A DNA stretch of 42,873 bases from Hyphomicrobiales bacterium (GTDB taxonomy: Bacteria > Pseudomonadota > Alphaproteobacteria > Rhizobiales > CAJQND01). How positions within the stretch are numbered: position 1 is the stretch's first letter; each line of letters begins with the position of its first letter. Below the pieces are notes generated by a model, which searched no databases, had not been told where the DNA came from, and worked only from the letters and a program-made list of their open reading frames with translations. The position numbers and the translations under genes are program-made. Positions 25,424-33,400 of the stretch are shown here, one piece after another. The DNA lies in contig JANQOW010000035.1 of NCBI GenBank assembly GCA_028285595.1, positions 1 through 42,873 of the forward strand, read 5' to 3'.

Positions 25424-25798
25424 CTACCGGACAAAGAGCGGGTGCCTCAGAACACGAGAGCGAACTTCCTGGTGCCGCCGAGGGTCATCAACTGGGAACA
25501 ACCAAGTCCTGTCGTTCACATTGTTCGAGAATGCTGAGATGAACTTGGCTCCGACGTCGCCCCCTATCCGCCAGACCGTCCTGCACAATCTCTCCGGCTT
25601 GCCTCGTTCTAATCGGAGCGAAAACTCCTTTGGGAGCAGAGCCGTTGGGGCAACCTGTATTTTAATGCCGCCTTCTGAGAGGTTGAGCACGACGCAGTCG
25701 AGGCGTGTGCTGCGATCAGGGAACACGACCTTTGCCCATAACAAGGAATTTTCGCGCTCTGACGCACGGCGTTCGTCGATCTGACGGATATAGTCCAT
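25424..25798 (-). CDS. PilZ-domain protein
   Basis: 124 residues, almost only a PilZ domain. The RxxxR-like motif is in IDERRASERE at 7-16, the second c-di-GMP motif in VVLNLSEGGIKIQV near 38-51 (normal D/NxSxxG form), and the barrel closes at RTVWRIGGDVGAKFIS. It should bind cyclic di-GMP and pass the signal on to motility or envelope functions. Both binding motifs look intact. No neighbour suggests the target. Confidence 0.82.
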   Translation of the reverse strand: MDYIRQIDERRASERENSLLWAKVVFPDRSTRLDCVVLNLSEGGIKIQVAPTALLPKEFSLRLERGKPERLCRTVWRIGGDVGAKFISAFSNNVNDRTWLFPVDDPRRHQEVRSRVLRHPLFVR

Positions 25799-26039
25799 TC
25801 ATTTTCTCCACCTGCGACCTTCTCCCCATGCGTGCCGATAACTTTATCCGTTCCGCGTTAGGAAAGTCCTATCAGGTGTGACGGAGGGTCGGTGGCTGGG
25901 CAATGCTCACATTGAAATCGCCCGCATGGGCAAAGCCAAATGATGTATAGTGACCATTGCCAGGACAGTAGAATCAATAAATACGCTTGATAATGGGGCG
26001 CGAGTTCGCAGATAGCTTTACAATGAAAGGGGTGACCAA

Positions 26040-26432
26040 GTGTTCATACAAGTCTCAACATTGAACGGTGGTGTGCAGGCGATCCGTACTGATACCATTG
26101 TTCGATTTCGTCCCTCGCACGGGCCTTTTGAGCCTCAAAATGCAACGGTTATTGACTATGGCGATCAGCGTTTCTTGTCTGCTGATAGTTCTGATGAAGT
26201 GGCTCAGAATATTGGCTCCGAACTCCCACTTGCGCGCTTAACCACGCCAAACAACCTCGACTTATTTGTAAACGCATCCAAGGTGATAGACATTGCCGAG
26301 CCCATAAGTGGCGTACATCACCCGAGAGCCCGTGCGGTGGTCAGACTGACCGGAACCGCCAAAGATGTTCGGGCCCAAGTCAGAGAAACATTCAACCAGG
26401 CGCGAACAAAAGTGGAGCAGGCCCTGAGCTGA
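26040..26432 (+). CDS. hypothetical protein
   Basis: 130 residues, starting at GTG 26040 with GAAAGGGG ten bases ahead. It opens with beta-strand-like stretches (FIQVSTLNGGVQAIRTDTIVRF, NATVIDYGDQRF) and ends in a helix with alternating charge (VRAQVRETFNQARTKVEQAL). I recognise no family. It is the first gene of the stretch with altered composition that runs to the tRNA. Codon use is plausible, and the ribosome site supports it being real. Confidence 0.55.
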   Translation: MFIQVSTLNGGVQAIRTDTIVRFRPSHGPFEPQNATVIDYGDQRFLSADSSDEVAQNIGSELPLARLTTPNNLDLFVNASKVIDIAEPISGVHHPRARAVVRLTGTAKDVRAQVRETFNQARTKVEQALS

Positions 26433-26754
26433 GGGGAGTAGCATGCTGCAGGATGCTGAACCGGCAAGTGGGCCTGCGGTCCGCGTAAGCCGAGATTCTC
26501 TCTATGCCCGCCTTATTGCATCCTTCCTCACCTCAAAGAGCCGCGCAATCTCGCTGATCGGACGGTGATCAATATGTCTCCTACGCCTGGCCTCAGAGCG
26601 TTGATCCACGCAGAGGGCAGGGGGGCTGCCCCCTACACGCCCACGTTTCCTGGTGACGGGCTCCCCATACGAATTCGCGGCCGAGCAGATACTTGCCTTA
26701 TCACTTTCAAGCTGGATCCTCACCGCAGACAGTGCTCATCACGCAAAGCAAGCT
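26433..26754. other. gap of 322 bases with a possible recombinase remnant
   Basis: No intact gene. On the minus strand, 26502-26723 encodes 73 residues whose end, HIDHRPISEIARLFEVRKDAIRR, resembles the closing helix-turn-helix of serine recombinases. The rest matches nothing, and the catalytic domain is absent. It may be a decayed mobility gene at the edge of the accessory stretch. Evidence is weak. Confidence 0.25.
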
Positions 26755-29202
26755 TCATTTCTCCCGTCCAAATAACTTTTGCATTAAATGAGATATGCGT
26801 GAAACCTTGAGCGCCTCAGTTGACTGTGCCTCGGGTTCTAATTTTTGGTGAATTTCACTTGCAATCGCCGGTCTCATAACACTCAGTTCGCGCAGCATTT
26901 CGGTGCTGTAGGGCTCTTTCGTGTCTACACTGACAATAACCGCGAGAATGTACCAGTTTGGATTCTGATGATTCCACTGGGGCGTCAAATCAAATGCTTC
27001 TGCTTCTTCAATAATGATCCTTGCAAGCTGCGTTGGCTGCAATTGCTCCCTGGCAGCTCCAAATATACCATAGTTCTGAGCTGGTGGATTGCCCAGTCCC
27101 CAAGACAAGTTGATCAATGCATAGATGCCAAACTTGATTCCTTCTTCCCCGCGCCAGCCGACCGCCTCGGCAAATTTAGGCAAAAGCACATCCCCACAAT
27201 AGAACTCATGCTCGCCATCGCGCGCGGCGAGAAATCTTCTGAACGTCTGCAACGGATTGGGATCCAGAAGCACGTAAGCACGCAGGGCAAATGCAAGCGC
27301 GGGCTCAGATTCAGAATACCATGGTTGCCTGCGAGCATCGTCTCGAGCGAGTTGATCCAAGTACGCGTCCAAAAGGTCTTCAAGTTCACGCGACACATCG
27401 AACTTACCGGCGACGATGTGTTCGAAAAACTCTTCCTCACTGTTCCGTTTACGTCCGGATTTGTAGGAAAAACGGAGCCTATCGCCAGTGATCAAGTCAT
27501 CGAAGCCTTCGCGAACCATGCCTGCCTGTTTACGCAGGGCTTGTGCACATGCTGGCGCGGTCAGGTCTGCAACGGAGATCTCTACCACAGTCCTTCCGTT
27601 CACAAATTTTCGGAAGGGCTTGGTCCACGCGTGGAGTTTGTCGGATCGCCGTTCAGTTGGTGCTAGGGTGACGACACTTGGCTCACGGTCGAAAGAATCC
27701 TGGTGAAACTTGAAAACACCGGTTCCAACGATCGTGATTTCAATGTTTCCCCCATCATCGCAGTGGAAATCGAATGACAAAATTGGATCAAGCACCTCCA
27801 GTTTAATCAGTGGACCCACAGAGCCACCAATAGAGACGCGTCTCAGACAGTTGACCGGTAGGCGGACCCAGTAGTGATCGTCGGAGGCATCAGCATAAAC
27901 CGAGAACAATTGGAGCAAACCAAATTTTGAAAGGGCATGGTCGCGGTTCGGGACCTTGTTGCCGTTCCCGTCTTCCCGTGTTGGTGCACGTGCCAGCAGG
28001 CCGGTGTCTTGCCTGTTGTGGCTGACTGCGGTTTCAAACAGCAAGATATCTTTATACTGGTCAGGTGTAAGATGCTTCGGCCGCCGTGACTCTGCGAGTT
28101 CCTCCACTGTCATCATAAAGATGACATGAACCTTGGGCGTCGGATCCGGGCGATCCAGTTTCCAATGACATACACCGATCCCTATGCGCTTTTTTCCGTC
28201 CATTGCAATGTCACGATGATCGGTGACTTCTGGCAGCTGACACCCATAGACAGGACTTTGTGCGCCAGCATCGCCGCTCGCATAGGGAATGAAGCTCGTC
28301 AACTGACTGACGGCGGTCCTGGTTTTGCCACTGATGTGAACAACACGGTGGGTGTAGGGCTTGCCGTAAAGTTGCTCTACAATGCCAAAGCGTCTGATTT
28401 CCGGACTTCGATAATCGACTTCATAGATATCTGATCGATCCCCGAACGGTTCGTAAAAGACCTGCTCAGGAACACTTGCTCCGCGCCAAACGAAGGGACT
28501 TCTTTTAACAACTGTGAAAACCTTTTCGCCATCTCCCTCGGCGATGAAACGTCCGCCTGGGTTTATTTGGACATGTTCTTGTATAGCGAGGTATTTCTGC
28601 TCGAGTTCTGGGGAGTGAAAGCGACGCGCATCACCATTTCGCGCACTGTGGTCTATCGTAAAATAGTCGCCAAGGTACAATGGGCGGCCAAGCGTACTTG
28701 AGAAGTCAACTGCATTAAATCTCAAGACAGTTTTGAAGTTGCGCAGATCAAGACAAAGGAATCTGAGCAGGCCCCCAATGGCCCAAAGAAACTCACCCTT
28801 TCCGGTAACGTAGTAGTTTGAGGCCCGGTCAGAGAACCCGATCGAGCGAAGTAGGCGTTGTGAAGTAAGACAATAACGGTAAACTCGGAATCCACTTACA
28901 CGATCTGACTCTCCAACGAGGATCAGTTCGTCCGGTTCGACGGCAAATGCTGCTTTGAGACGGCTGTTCTGGAATGGCATATGGAACTCAGGCGCTGTCG
29001 TTCCAATGCGCCAGACGGCCAAGCCCGAGACATCGGGCCTGTCCAGGGAAACTATCTGCACTTTCGGATGGGTTATCTCACTGTCTCGCGAAATTATGCT
29101 AAAGCTCTTGCGGCGAAGGGGGATGATGCTGCGAAGGTTTTTGCTTTGCAAGCCAGAATATACATGCCTGGCATGCGGCTGTCTTGTTTTATGCTTGGCC
29201 AA
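26755..29202 (-). CDS. large protein of unknown function, beta-rich N-terminal part
   Basis: 815 residues with no family that I recognise. Roughly residues 45-330 show repeated short strands with a fixed rhythm (VSGLAVWRIG, ELILVGESDRVSGFRVYRY, GEFLWAIGGLLRFLCLDL), reminiscent of a beta-propeller. The middle has further strands (NIEITIVGTGVFKFHQ). About 560-815 appears mostly helical. No signal peptide, membrane segment, Walker motif or nuclease motif is visible. GC content is visibly lower than in flanking genes, suggesting transfer. It stands alone on its strand; the start at 29202 is the first ATG in an open frame and could be too early. Confidence 0.65.
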   Translation of the reverse strand: MAKHKTRQPHARHVYSGLQSKNLRSIIPLRRKSFSIISRDSEITHPKVQIVSLDRPDVSGLAVWRIGTTAPEFHMPFQNSRLKAAFAVEPDELILVGESDRVSGFRVYRYCLTSQRLLRSIGFSDRASNYYVTGKGEFLWAIGGLLRFLCLDLRNFKTVLRFNAVDFSSTLGRPLYLGDYFTIDHSARNGDARRFHSPELEQKYLAIQEHVQINPGGRFIAEGDGEKVFTVVKRSPFVWRGASVPEQVFYEPFGDRSDIYEVDYRSPEIRRFGIVEQLYGKPYTHRVVHISGKTRTAVSQLTSFIPYASGDAGAQSPVYGCQLPEVTDHRDIAMDGKKRIGIGVCHWKLDRPDPTPKVHVIFMMTVEELAESRRPKHLTPDQYKDILLFETAVSHNRQDTGLLARAPTREDGNGNKVPNRDHALSKFGLLQLFSVYADASDDHYWVRLPVNCLRRVSIGGSVGPLIKLEVLDPILSFDFHCDDGGNIEITIVGTGVFKFHQDSFDREPSVVTLAPTERRSDKLHAWTKPFRKFVNGRTVVEISVADLTAPACAQALRKQAGMVREGFDDLITGDRLRFSYKSGRKRNSEEEFFEHIVAGKFDVSRELEDLLDAYLDQLARDDARRQPWYSESEPALAFALRAYVLLDPNPLQTFRRFLAARDGEHEFYCGDVLLPKFAEAVGWRGEEGIKFGIYALINLSWGLGNPPAQNYGIFGAAREQLQPTQLARIIIEEAEAFDLTPQWNHQNPNWYILAVIVSVDTKEPYSTEMLRELSVMRPAIASEIHQKLEPEAQSTEALKVSRISHLMQKLFGREK

Positions 29203-29564
29203 AAAAGTATCTGATGTCCAACTACATTAGCCGGAACTTCCGCTCAACCTCCGTAATTCGCCGTTTGGTCTATGGCAGCGACTAACACATTCTCTCTGTC
29301 CGATTTGGGTAGCCGAGAGTCGCGCTAGGGTCATCTATGACCGTAGCATGGGTATGAATAGGACGGCGAGAAGGGGAGGGACAGCGGAATTGCCGCCTGC
29401 ACGCCTCCCGCGAATGATCGCAAAATCGACTGAAAGCAGTCGATGTTTTGCGCCTAGTTTTGCTACACAGCCGAAACGACCGTTTTCGAGCACCTACTGT
29501 TGCGTGTGATTGCCTATTTGGGTAGCTGCATATAGGTCAGTACTGGGCAAGGACAATCTAGCTG
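29203..29564. other. gap of 362 bases with two hairpins
   Basis: No gene is seen. It contains a long inverted repeat, CGCAAAATCGACTG at 29419-29432 against its complement at 29437-29452 (two-base bulge). It also has a smaller one, CGAAAC-GACC-GTTTTCG, at 29472-29488. These lie between divergent genes. They may be repeats, transcription ends of a small RNA, or protein-binding sites. Confidence 0.4.
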
Positions 29565-29912
29565 ATGCCTTACAAAGTTCGTTTCTCCGATGGCGAGAAA
29601 TTCTATCCTGATGAGGGGTTTGCTTGCGATGACAACACGCAGACAGAAATTATGCGGAGGGAGGTTTGGAAACACATTGCCGATTGCTCCGGGATCCCGG
29701 AGGAACGGCTAACGGAGTTGCCAGAAAAAACCATCGTGTCGCCCCTTGCGAATTTTTGGCCAGATGCATTTCTTGTGGCCCGGGCGCGGGCATGGGCGGT
29801 TTCAGAACGCTTCAAACAAACTATCGAACTGTTGGAGCCGCGCGTCCACATGATCGAGCTGCGGGACGCCATCAGGCAGGAGATGATTGAGGCTGGGCAG
29901 ATTACGGACTAA
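29565..29912 (+). CDS. small hypothetical protein, Imm11-like C-terminal half
   Basis: 115 residues. The N-terminal half is acidic and without landmarks. The segment DAFLVARARAWAVSERFKQTIELLEPRVHMIEL near 67-99 resembles the core of Imm11/DUF1629-type proteins, some of which are immunity proteins of polymorphic toxin systems. The match is by eye and covers only that core. No toxin gene is adjacent. It overlaps the convergent next gene by four bases. Confidence 0.5.
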   Translation: MPYKVRFSDGEKFYPDEGFACDDNTQTEIMRREVWKHIADCSGIPEERLTELPEKTIVSPLANFWPDAFLVARARAWAVSERFKQTIELLEPRVHMIELRDAIRQEMIEAGQITD

Positions 29913-30514
29913 CCCCGGAACAGGGTCGTCAGATACTTGAGGCCGAACATACCGCCGACCGCGATGGCTAGGTGCCTGATAAAACTCGACCAGTGGCTTA
30001 AAATCGCCAAACACACCTGTACGTGATAGCTACGGTCAGCTCGTTGCTTGCCAAACTTCTTTACCCAGCCCTCGTGCAGCTCTTCCAGGTTGCCGATGAT
30101 GTCGTCGGCCTTTGAACCGGGTATGAAGAGCGTAAGTAGATACTCGCAATTCTTCGGGGTAGAACTCCTAGCTTGCGGCTTAACTGATAATGAATCTTGT
30201 TCAGCTTCTTGCTCGACATCCGTGTTGTGTCCACCCGTTTCGAGAAACAAAGTCTTTACCGCTGCAGAATACCGGACGCGCGTTGTCTCCTGCTGCGCCT
30301 TGTTTTTTGTGACGTTCGTCTTGTCGCGTATTACATTATTAGCAATCTCTTCCAAAAGGCTTCGCAGTTCCTCGCTCGGTACTGCATTGCTTTGACTTGA
30401 GCGGTCGGCAAGAAACACCCCAGAGTCGATTTTGATCTGGCTGGGAGATTGATGGATGCTGTTCAAGGTGCGTTCAAACAGTGCATCGATCTTGTCGTCG
30501 CGCGAAGAAGTCAT
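29909..30514 (-). CDS. membrane protein partner of PadR regulator
   Basis: 201 residues. The first 115 are polar, with few landmarks. From about 120 the segment EYLLTLFIPGSKADDIIGNLEELHEGW resembles the permease-prefix motif (LLxxFLP...LLGDLEE) seen in proteins encoded beside PadR genes. It then ends in one membrane helix (LAIAVGGMFGLKYLTTLF, about 180-197). Its ATG overlaps the PadR stop (ATGA), so the two are co-translated. It may be a membrane sensor or partner; function is unknown. Confidence 0.6.
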   Translation of the reverse strand: MTSSRDDKIDALFERTLNSIHQSPSQIKIDSGVFLADRSSQSNAVPSEELRSLLEEIANNVIRDKTNVTKNKAQQETTRVRYSAAVKTLFLETGGHNTDVEQEAEQDSLSVKPQARSSTPKNCEYLLTLFIPGSKADDIIGNLEELHEGWVKKFGKQRADRSYHVQVCLAILSHWSSFIRHLAIAVGGMFGLKYLTTLFRG

Positions 30515-30837
30515 GTCGGCACCTCCACCGGGCCGCCAGGCATGATACCGTAGGCCAGAGCATTTGTGGCCTGCATCGATTCAGAGAGTGCCTGCGTACC
30601 CTGGGCAGAGATTGTAAAGTAGCGTCGCGTGCGGCCCTTCTTATCGGCGTTCTCAACCTGCTTCTCGGTGATAAACTGCTTCTTCACTAACCGGTCAAGC
30701 GTCGTGTAGACCGAGCCAAAGCTCTTCTCTGTCTGGGCCCTTTCGGTCAGGATCTCGTAGACCTTGCTCGCGGGAGACTTTGGCCCGGCCCTAAGCAGCG
30801 ACAACAACACCATCTCTTCAAGCTTTCCAAGCATCAT
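30511..30837 (-). CDS. PadR-family transcriptional regulator
   Basis: 108 residues from ATG 30837, preceded by AAGGGA. The longer reading from 30930 has no ribosome site and crosses the operator repeats. The winged helix is LGKLEEMVLLSLLRAGPKSPASKVYEIL, then SFGSVYTTLDRLVKKQFITEKQV and GRTRRYFTISAQG, all in the family order. PadR proteins are usually repressors of their own operon. Palindromes begin 22 bases upstream of the start. It is co-transcribed with a small membrane protein. Confidence 0.83.
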   Translation of the reverse strand: MMLGKLEEMVLLSLLRAGPKSPASKVYEILTERAQTEKSFGSVYTTLDRLVKKQFITEKQVENADKKGRTRRYFTISAQGTQALSESMQATNALAYGIMPGGPVEVPT

Positions 30838-30858
30838 GCGGCGTCCCTTAACTATCGG

Positions 30859-30900
30859 TACAAATTGTATAGTACACAATGTAGATGTACGAATTGTGTA
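30859..30900. promoter_or_regulatory. PadR operator candidates
   Basis: TACAAATTGTA (30859-30869) is an 11-base palindrome. TACACAAT (30873-30880) and ATTGTGTA (30893-30900) are perfect 8-base arms around a 12-base centre. Both sit just upstream of padR's own start. The shared TACA/TGTA ends fit a dimeric PadR repressor acting on its own gene. Confidence 0.6.
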
Positions 30901-31102
30901 TGTCAATGCTCGTTCATACCGCAGGGCCACAGCCCAAAGCTGGCTCTGATGTTGATCAAACAGGGCGAAAAGAGTAACGGTGCAACTTCTGGCCGCTTTC
31001 CCATAGAAACCGCACTAGCAACGGCCTATATCCATACCACACTAGATCAATTTAAAAGCTGAGCTGTGCCGTCAAGGCCAACTAAGATTGTGGCGATTAG
31101 AA

Positions 31103-32050
31103 ATGTCAATCTACGAACTATTCTCACGGCGCAAGAAGAAAGCTGAACAAACCGAGCCCGATCCGTACCGGTACGACGACATCCCCGAACCACTTCGCAA
31201 TCAGATAATGTTCATCTGGCGCGACGCTATCGGTGCATGGCATACGCCTAGTGCTTTTGGTGGTTCGCATGAGCCGCCACACAACAATCAAGCATGGATT
31301 TTCATTCAGCGAACAATTTGCCGGGAGAAAGGGATCGTTTCTCTAGCTGGATATGAGGAAGCCTTCGAAGATTGCAATCACTATCTCCTGCAAGCCGAAG
31401 ATATCGATGACCTGCTCGACATCATCGAAGTTAGTTTTCGGCAGATTGATGGAGTTACGAGAAACTACAACAGTCACCATCGTAGAATGAGGGGAATACG
31501 ACAGGAAGCGCAGGACGCTATCGATGAACTCAATCATAGATTTCGTGAGGCTTCCGTTGGTTACCAGTTCGAGGCGGGAAGCATAGTTCGTGTTGACTCA
31601 CAGTTGGTCCATTCTGAAGTGGTTCTGCCAGCTTTCCGGCTGCTCAGCGATCCTAGTTTTGCTGGGCCCGAAGAAGAGTTTAGGTCAGCTCATGCACACT
31701 ACCGAGCTGGCGAGTACAAGGACTGCGTGACCGATGCACTCAACGCTTTCGAGAGCACGATGAAGGCGATCTGCGATGCAAAGGGCTGGGCTTATAATAG
31801 GGGCGCAAGAGCAAGTGATCTTATCCGGGTTCTTCGAGATAACGACCTTTTGCCGGACTATCTTGATAGATCCTTCGATCAGCTGATTGCTACTCTGACG
31901 TCAGGGCTCCCGCAGGTGCGAAATGAGGAGGGCGCTCACGGTCAAGGCGCTCAGCCAAAGGATACGCCAGCCTATATGGCAGCCTACGCGCTGCATTTGG
32001 CGGCCGCAAAGATTGTTCTCCTGGTAGAGGCCTACAAAGACGGTGCGTAA
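31103..32050 (+). CDS. AbiJ/abortive-infection-like protein with HEPN-type C-terminal motif
   Basis: 315 residues from ATG 31103 (MSIYELFSRRKK, as relatives begin); 15 more bases upstream are open. The N-terminal 170 residues resemble the STM4504/CBY_0614-type domain of AbiJ-like proteins. The C-terminal part (about 190-312) is an Abi-C-type helical bundle: DALNAFESTMKAICDAKGW, then ARASDLIRVL. It ends in RNEEGAHGQG, whose R273-x5-H279 spacing matches the HEPN ribonuclease signature. Such proteins can cleave RNA and arrest the host on phage attack. Both key residues are present. Lower GC and the location near tRNA-Thr fit a defence gene. Its activity is inferred. Confidence 0.65.
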   Translation: MSIYELFSRRKKKAEQTEPDPYRYDDIPEPLRNQIMFIWRDAIGAWHTPSAFGGSHEPPHNNQAWIFIQRTICREKGIVSLAGYEEAFEDCNHYLLQAEDIDDLLDIIEVSFRQIDGVTRNYNSHHRRMRGIRQEAQDAIDELNHRFREASVGYQFEAGSIVRVDSQLVHSEVVLPAFRLLSDPSFAGPEEEFRSAHAHYRAGEYKDCVTDALNAFESTMKAICDAKGWAYNRGARASDLIRVLRDNDLLPDYLDRSFDQLIATLTSGLPQVRNEEGAHGQGAQPKDTPAYMAAYALHLAAAKIVLLVEAYKDGA

Positions 32051-32238
32051 GCTACTGCTTTAACGGCGCGCCAGATGTTCTTTTGCAGTGGGTAGCGGAA
32101 AAACGGCTGCGCGGCGCTACCCAGGAGACCCAGAATCTAAAGCACTAGAATAAGTCACCACGCATCCATGCGCCGCTTCTGCTCTTGTGTTGCAGATCCC
32201 GCTATTTGAAGCGGGGCAACTAGACAAGGACTAAACGA

Positions 32239-32496
32239 ATGGAATTTACAAAATTCATGAAGCGCGCATCAGGCAGGAGAAGCAACATGTACAAGCTAGT
32301 CTGGGTAGAGCGGCCAGAGGCCGCGCATGAATTACTCAAGCTCTATGAGCAGTTGCGGCTGGAGATTCCCGGTTTGGAAGCTCTTGTTTGCGGAGATTTG
32401 GCGGCGGCGCATGCTGCAATCGATGCGCAGATGAATCAGACGCCACCATGGCTCGAGCATGGGGCAAAGATCACAAAGCTTGGATCCGCTGAATAG
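32239..32496 (+). CDS. small hypothetical protein
   Basis: 85 residues. AAGGA stands about nine bases before the ATG. The N-terminus is basic (MEFTKFMKRASGRRS). The remainder looks like two helices (AAHELLKLYEQLRLEI and DLAAAHAAIDAQM). No family is recognised. It is the last gene before the tRNA; a short GC stem and T-run (about 32522-32548) follow and may end its transcript. Confidence 0.45.
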   Translation: MEFTKFMKRASGRRSNMYKLVWVERPEAAHELLKLYEQLRLEIPGLEALVCGDLAAAHAAIDAQMNQTPPWLEHGAKITKLGSAE

Positions 32497-32659
32497 GCTG
32501 TGTAGCCTCGCAAACAACCCCGTCTGCTCCGCCCAGGCAGGTTTTTTTCTTGGGTAATTCCGGGTGCCGGATGATTGAGTCTGGCTCCCCTCACGGCTCC
32601 CCGGGCTGAGCGACCCAACAGGCGCAAAACTCTAAGATACTGTTTTATTGGGAAGAAAA

Positions 32660-32734
32660 TGGTGCCCACGGGTGGAATTGAACCACCGGCCTCTCCCTTA
32701 CCAAGGGAGTGCTCTACCCCTGAGCTACGTGGGC
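32660..32734 (-). tRNA. tRNA-Thr(GGT)
   Basis: On the minus strand a full cloverleaf is visible. The acceptor stem is GCCCACG with CGTGGGC, the D arm is GCTCAGGGGTAGAGC, the anticodon stem is CTCCC/GGGAG around the loop TTGGTAA (anticodon GGT), the T arm is GGTGG-TTCAATT-CCACC, and CCA is encoded. It reads threonine codons ACC/ACU. Its 3' end faces the accessory stretch to the left, the usual side for island integration. Confidence 0.97.
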
Positions 32735-32754
32735 CACTTGCAGCCAACAGCGTT

Positions 32755-33400
32755 TAGGGAATCCGGGGCGGGATGTCCATAGGTTTGTGCGCTGCGGGCG
32801 GAAGATGTCGCAAGTTTTTTTAACCCCAAGATGTAAACAGATTATGCGCCCGCCAAGGCCACGCATGCGGGCTTCATCAGAAGGCGTCAGTTTGGGAACT
32901 GTGCAACGAGCGTCGGACGCCGGCACCGAACTGCACGCAAGCGATTGCGCACACTCACAACCGGTCTGGCCCAAGGACGCTAGCGCAGCCTGGACGCGCT
33001 TACGGCAGGAGCCGGATGGGCCCCTCTGCCCTCAGCCTCAATCGGTTGGGATCGGACCGTCCAGCGGGTGGCTGGGTACGTCTGGTTTCGCATCAACCGG
33101 TCTGGGAGCCTCGCGCAACATTTCTTTCTCCGTTTGCTCATGCGGCGGACTGAGCCACCTGAAACCCTACTCAATTTGTCGCTCCGGTGGCTGCCGTCGC
33201 GAGTGGGGCGGGTGGCGAAAAAATTCGGCGCCTTAGAGCACGGTCTCATGACCGGGCACATAGACAAAAACGACGCACCCGCGTCTTTTTCGACAAGCAA
33301 TTCGCGTGCCAGGAACGCAAACGAGCAAAGTCGCTGAAAAGCTTTGTTTTCTGGGGGTTAACGCCCGGTTAACAGCCTGATTTTTAGGCAGATATTGCCC
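32755..33400. other. gene-poor gap of about 650 bases
   Basis: No convincing protein gene. Contents are the terminator at 33266-33290, a hairpin CGGTC-TCAT-GACCG at about 33241-33254, and, on the minus strand, a 27-codon frame at 33038-33121. That frame starts MLREAPRPVDAKPDVP after GGAGAAAGAA. A small RNA ending at the terminator or a short peptide is possible. None of the RNA classes I know (tmRNA, 6S, RNase P) was recognised. Confidence 0.4.
33266..33290. terminator. symmetric rho-independent terminator
   Basis: GACGC-ACCC-GCGTC flanked by AAAAA on the left and TTTTT on the right. It can work in both directions. On the minus strand it lies about 110 bases after the arsenate reductase stop; on the plus strand no upstream gene is evident. 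Confidence 0.7.

Noticed and set aside
26502..26723. 73-residue frame with a recombinase-like end as an intact gene
   Set aside because: Only the last 20 or so residues resemble a helix-turn-helix; no catalytic domain, no ribosome site, and upstream residues match nothing. Kept only as a possible remnant in the gap entry.
26040..32734. Integration attachment site (duplicate of tRNA 3' end)
   Set aside because: I looked left of the accessory stretch for a copy of the T-arm/acceptor sequence and saw none.
32787..33300. Frames of 149, 106 and 89 residues in the gap after the tRNA
   Set aside because: They overlap one another on both strands, are rich in Arg/Pro/Ser, and none has a convincing ribosome site or family match.
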